The notes under the pieces are model-generated. The model was given only the letters and a program-made list of their open reading frames with translations, ran no database searches and was not told the origin of the DNA. From the NCBI GenBank assembly GCA_040753075.1, contig JBFMHA010000009.1, positions 1 to 64,000 of the forward strand: a stretch of 64,000 bases of DNA, in the 5' to 3' direction. The DNA comes from UBA6814 sp040753075. Lineage in GTDB: Bacteria > Desulfobacterota > Desulfovibrionia > Desulfovibrionales > Desulfovibrionaceae. Below are positions 61,991 to 64,000 of the stretch, in pieces. Within the stretch, counting starts at the first letter, position 1. Each line of letters opens with the position of its first letter. Position numbers and translations under genes: made by a program.

Positions 61991-63238
61991 TTACAGCGCG
62001 TCCTTCTCCAGGGCGATCAGGTCTTCGTAGGTCTCGCGGCGGCGGATGAGCCGGGCCACGCCGCCGTCCACCAGCACCTCCGCGGCGCGGGGCCGGGAGT
62101 TGTACTGGGAGCTCATGACGAATCCGTAGGCCCCGGCCGAGAACGCGGCCAGAAGCTCGCCGGACTCCACCCTGGGCAGGGCCCGGTCCCGGGCCAGGAA
62201 GTCCGAGGACTCGCAGACGGGACCCACCACGTCCACGGTGATGGGCTCGCGCCCCTTTTCCTGCACCTCGGCCATGCGGTGGTACGAGCCGTAGAGCGAA
62301 GGCCGCACCAGGTCGTTCATGGCCGCGTCCACGATGACGAAGTGCTTGCTCGGGGTGTCCTTGGTGTAGACCACCCGGGTCACCAGGATGCCGGCGTTGC
62401 CCACGATGACCCGACCCGGCTCCAGGATCAGGGTGAGGCCAGAGTCCTTGGTCCGGTCCACCAGGGCCTGGCCGAACTCGGTGGGGTGGGGCGGCTCCTC
62501 CTCGTCGTACCTGATGCCCAGTCCGCCGCCCAGGTCCAGGTAGCGGATGGGCAGGCCCATGTCCTTGAGCCTGGCGTGGAAGGCCATGATCTTGTCCAGG
62601 GCCTCCAGGAAGGGATCCAGGCTGGTGAGCTGGGACCCGATGTGGCAGTCCATGCCCACGGCCTCCACCGCCGACATCTCCTTGGCCCGGGCGTAGGCCG
62701 CCAGGGAGGCGTCCATGTCCAGCCCGAACTTGTTCTTCTTCATGCCCGTGGAGATGTAGGGATGGGTCTTGGGGTCCACGTCCGGGTTGATGCGCAGGGA
62801 GATGCGGGCCACCTTGCCCATGGACGAGGCGATCTCGTTGATCCGCTCCAGTTCGGCCAGGGACTCCACGTTGAACATGAGGATGTCCGCCTCCAGGGCC
62901 TGGCGGATCTCCTCGGGCCGCTTGCCCACCCCGGAGTACACGATGCGCTCCGGGGCCACGCCCGCGGTCAGGGCCCGGTGCAGTTCGCCGCCGGACACGA
63001 TGTCCATGCCCGCGCCCAGCCCGGCAAGATGCTTGAGGACGGACAGGTTGGAGCAGGCCTTGACCGAGAAGCAGGTGAGGTGCCGGGCCGCGGCGAAGGC
63101 CGAATCGTAGGCCGCGAAGTGCCGGGTGAGGGTGGCTGCGGAATACACGTACAGGGGCGTGCCGAAGCGCTCGGCCAGGTCGGTCACGGCCACGTCTTCG
63201 GCAAAGAGCTGGCCGCCGCGGTGCTCGAAATGGTGCAT
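61991..63238 (-). CDS. lysA: Diaminopimelate decarboxylase
   Basis: Last step of lysine synthesis, meso-diaminopimelate to lysine. A 415-residue fold-type III PLP enzyme. The PLP lysine lies in LTCFSVKACSNLSVLKHLA, the glycine-rich region is LDLGGGLGIRY, and the active-site Cys is in VVGPVCESSDFLARDR. The EPGRVIVGNAG motif is present as well. The ATG at 63238 is preceded by AGGAGA. With lysC at 14 kb it covers the first and last steps of the pathway. A lipoprotein gene precedes it by eight bases. Confidence 0.96.
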   Translation of the reverse strand: MHHFEHRGGQLFAEDVAVTDLAERFGTPLYVYSAATLTRHFAAYDSAFAAARHLTCFSVKACSNLSVLKHLAGLGAGMDIVSGGELHRALTAGVAPERIVYSGVGKRPEEIRQALEADILMFNVESLAELERINEIASSMGKVARISLRINPDVDPKTHPYISTGMKKNKFGLDMDASLAAYARAKEMSAVEAVGMDCHIGSQLTSLDPFLEALDKIMAFHARLKDMGLPIRYLDLGGGLGIRYDEEEPPHPTEFGQALVDRTKDSGLTLILEPGRVIVGNAGILVTRVVYTKDTPSKHFVIVDAAMNDLVRPSLYGSYHRMAEVQEKGREPITVDVVGPVCESSDFLARDRALPRVESGELLAAFSAGAYGFVMSSQYNSRPRAAEVLVDGGVARLIRRRETYEDLIALEKDAL

Positions 63239-63246
63239 GGTCTCTC

Positions 63247-63699
63247 CTATGGCGTTGATCCGCCCGGCGGGACCACATGGTCCTGGCCCACGGCCGGGGG
63301 CAGGGTGCGGTAGACGTTGTAGGCCAGCAGCCGCCAGCGCACGCCCGCGGCCTGGTCCAGGCCGCAGGCCCTCAGGAGCAGGCGGCCGGTGTCCGGGTCC
63401 ATGACGAACCCCGGACCGCCGGGCCGGAACTCCATCTGCCGGACGGGCTGGAACGGGCAGCCCGGACAGTCGGCCGGGGCCAGCTCCAGCACCAGGCGCT
63501 CCAGGTTGCCGGGCTTGCCGGTAAGGACCGCGCTCACGCCCAGGCAGGCATTGCTCCAGCCCGCCGCCTCCTGGGTCAGGGCGATGGCCTCGCCCTTGGC
63601 GTCGGGCTTGGGCCAGGCCTTCTTGCCGCAGCCGACAGACAGCGCCAGGAGGCTGCATATGACAAAAAAAGCCACGCAGGACAACGGTTTTCTCTGCAT
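63247..63699 (-). CDS. Predicted lipoprotein, function unknown
   Basis: About 150 residues with a signal peptide (CVAFFVICSLLALSVGCGKK) and a Cys that can serve as the lipidation site, although the lipobox is not perfect. The mature part has a CPGC pair (DCPGCPFQPVR) and no family that I recognise. Two consecutive ATG codons occur; the second (63699) is better spaced from GGAGG. It overlaps the stop of the upstream partial gene and is eight bases from lysA, so it probably belongs to the lysA operon. In some bacteria a small lipoprotein precedes lysA, which may be a parallel. Confidence 0.65.
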   Translation of the reverse strand: MQRKPLSCVAFFVICSLLALSVGCGKKAWPKPDAKGEAIALTQEAAGWSNACLGVSAVLTGKPGNLERLVLELAPADCPGCPFQPVRQMEFRPGGPGFVMDPDTGRLLLRACGLDQAAGVRWRLLAYNVYRTLPPAVGQDHVVPPGGSTP

Positions 63700-64000
63700 C
63701 ATTCCTCCGTGTCCCCGGCCTTCCGGACCGGCTCCACGCCGGCCTGGGCCAGGGTCTGGCGCGCTGTCGCGGCCAGGCTGCGCCAGCGGTGCAGGAAGGT
63801 GAGGGCCTCGATGGGCGGCAGCCGGTCCATGTCCAGGCCGGCCAGATCGTCCAGGAAGGCCAGAAGCTCGACCGGCATGTCCCCGGCCGGGGCCGGGGCG
63901 GGCGGGGTCATGCCCGGGAGCAGGGACTGGCCCGCCTCCCGGAGCGCCGGTTCGGCCGGCCGGGCGCGGCGGGCCTTGCTCTCCAGTCCGGCCAGGATCT
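63699..64000 (-). CDS. C-terminal part of an unrecognised protein (runs off the window)
   Basis: About 99 residues up to the window end. The frame stays open beyond the internal ATG at 63911 to base 64000 and keeps high third-position GC, so the gene probably begins outside. The visible part has a Pro/Ala-rich stretch (PPAPAPAG) followed by a helical end with LLAFLDDLAGLDMDRLPPIE. I do not recognise it. Its stop overlaps the start of the lipoprotein gene, so both are probably in one operon with lysA. Confidence 0.55.
   Translation of the reverse strand, partial: ILAGLESKARRARPAEPALREAGQSLLPGMTPPAPAPAGDMPVELLAFLDDLAGLDMDRLPPIEALTFLHRWRSLAATARQTLAQAGVEPVRKAGDTEE

Overview
The window is GC-rich chromosomal DNA (roughly 70 % G+C by eye) from what is most probably a Desulfovibrionaceae-type sulfate reducer (deltaproteobacterium/Desulfobacterota). 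The reasons are an adenylate kinase whose metal-binding lid has the same Cys/His positions as the Desulfovibrio gigas enzyme, a PxxKW cysteine-rich protein, the futalosine menaquinone gene mqnA, a CcsA/HemX-hemA-siroheme cluster, and a pdxJ-acpS-nnr-CBS-tsaE-lysC-cimA gene order. The genus is an inference; no rRNA is present. Almost every gene is housekeeping. GTG and TTG starts are common, and coding density is very high.

Layout. 0-6.1 kb (minus strand): M20 metallohydrolase, mnmG, a membrane PilZ protein, corC and the start of lnt, preceded by the PxxKW gene with its own promoter and terminator. 6.1-11.5 kb: an amidohydrolase that may be an aminofutalosine deaminase, a divergent alpha/beta hydrolase, a TPR response regulator whose phospho-acceptor Asp is Glu, and a membrane protein with a lysozyme-like domain. 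11.7-19.2 kb (minus): one long operon pdxJ-acpS-nnr-CBS-tsaE-lysC-cimA-MBL hydrolase. 19.3-37.4 kb (mostly plus): ugd, cheW, mfd, two SurA-like chaperones, a RodZ-like protein, recO, glyQS, rpsT and a four-gene potassium-uptake locus (TrkA, TrkH, KtrB-like, KtrA-like). 37.4-43.4 kb (minus): mqnA, adk, tilS, a small unknown, hemA, ccsA/hemX and precorrin-2 dehydrogenase. 43.5-47.2 kb (plus): two glycosyltransferases and a D-serine dehydratase-like PLP enzyme. 47.2-52.4 kb (minus): rarA, rsmE, gcvT and a 588-residue protein of unknown function. 52.6-60.9 kb (mostly plus): a GAF protein, mreB, suhB, (nudix on minus), rimI, pgk, tpiA, secG, tRNA-Leu(GAG), an AI-2E-family permease and a SemiSWEET. 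61-64 kb (minus): a Kv-like channel, lysA, a lipoprotein and a partial gene.

How the genes fit together. Several envelope functions sit close together: lipoprotein acylation (lnt), SurA-type folding, secG, and MreB with a RodZ-like partner. lysC and lysA open and close the aspartate-to-lysine route, and cimA feeds isoleucine synthesis. mqnA, and possibly the 6.1 kb deaminase, belong to the futalosine menaquinone route. hemA, precorrin-2 dehydrogenase and the CcsA-like protein link tetrapyrrole synthesis with cytochrome c maturation.

I did not find a phage, CRISPR array, large transposon or obvious defence system. The most noteworthy non-housekeeping items are a compact palindromic, MITE-like element of about 110 bp inserted exactly at the rsmE stop codon (48683-48793), the Asp-to-Glu pseudo-receiver, the conserved metal lid of adenylate kinase, and three uncharacterised proteins (588-residue protein, membrane lysozyme-like protein, PxxKW protein). 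Promoters were called by eye against the sigma-70 consensus and terminators by hairpin plus T tract.
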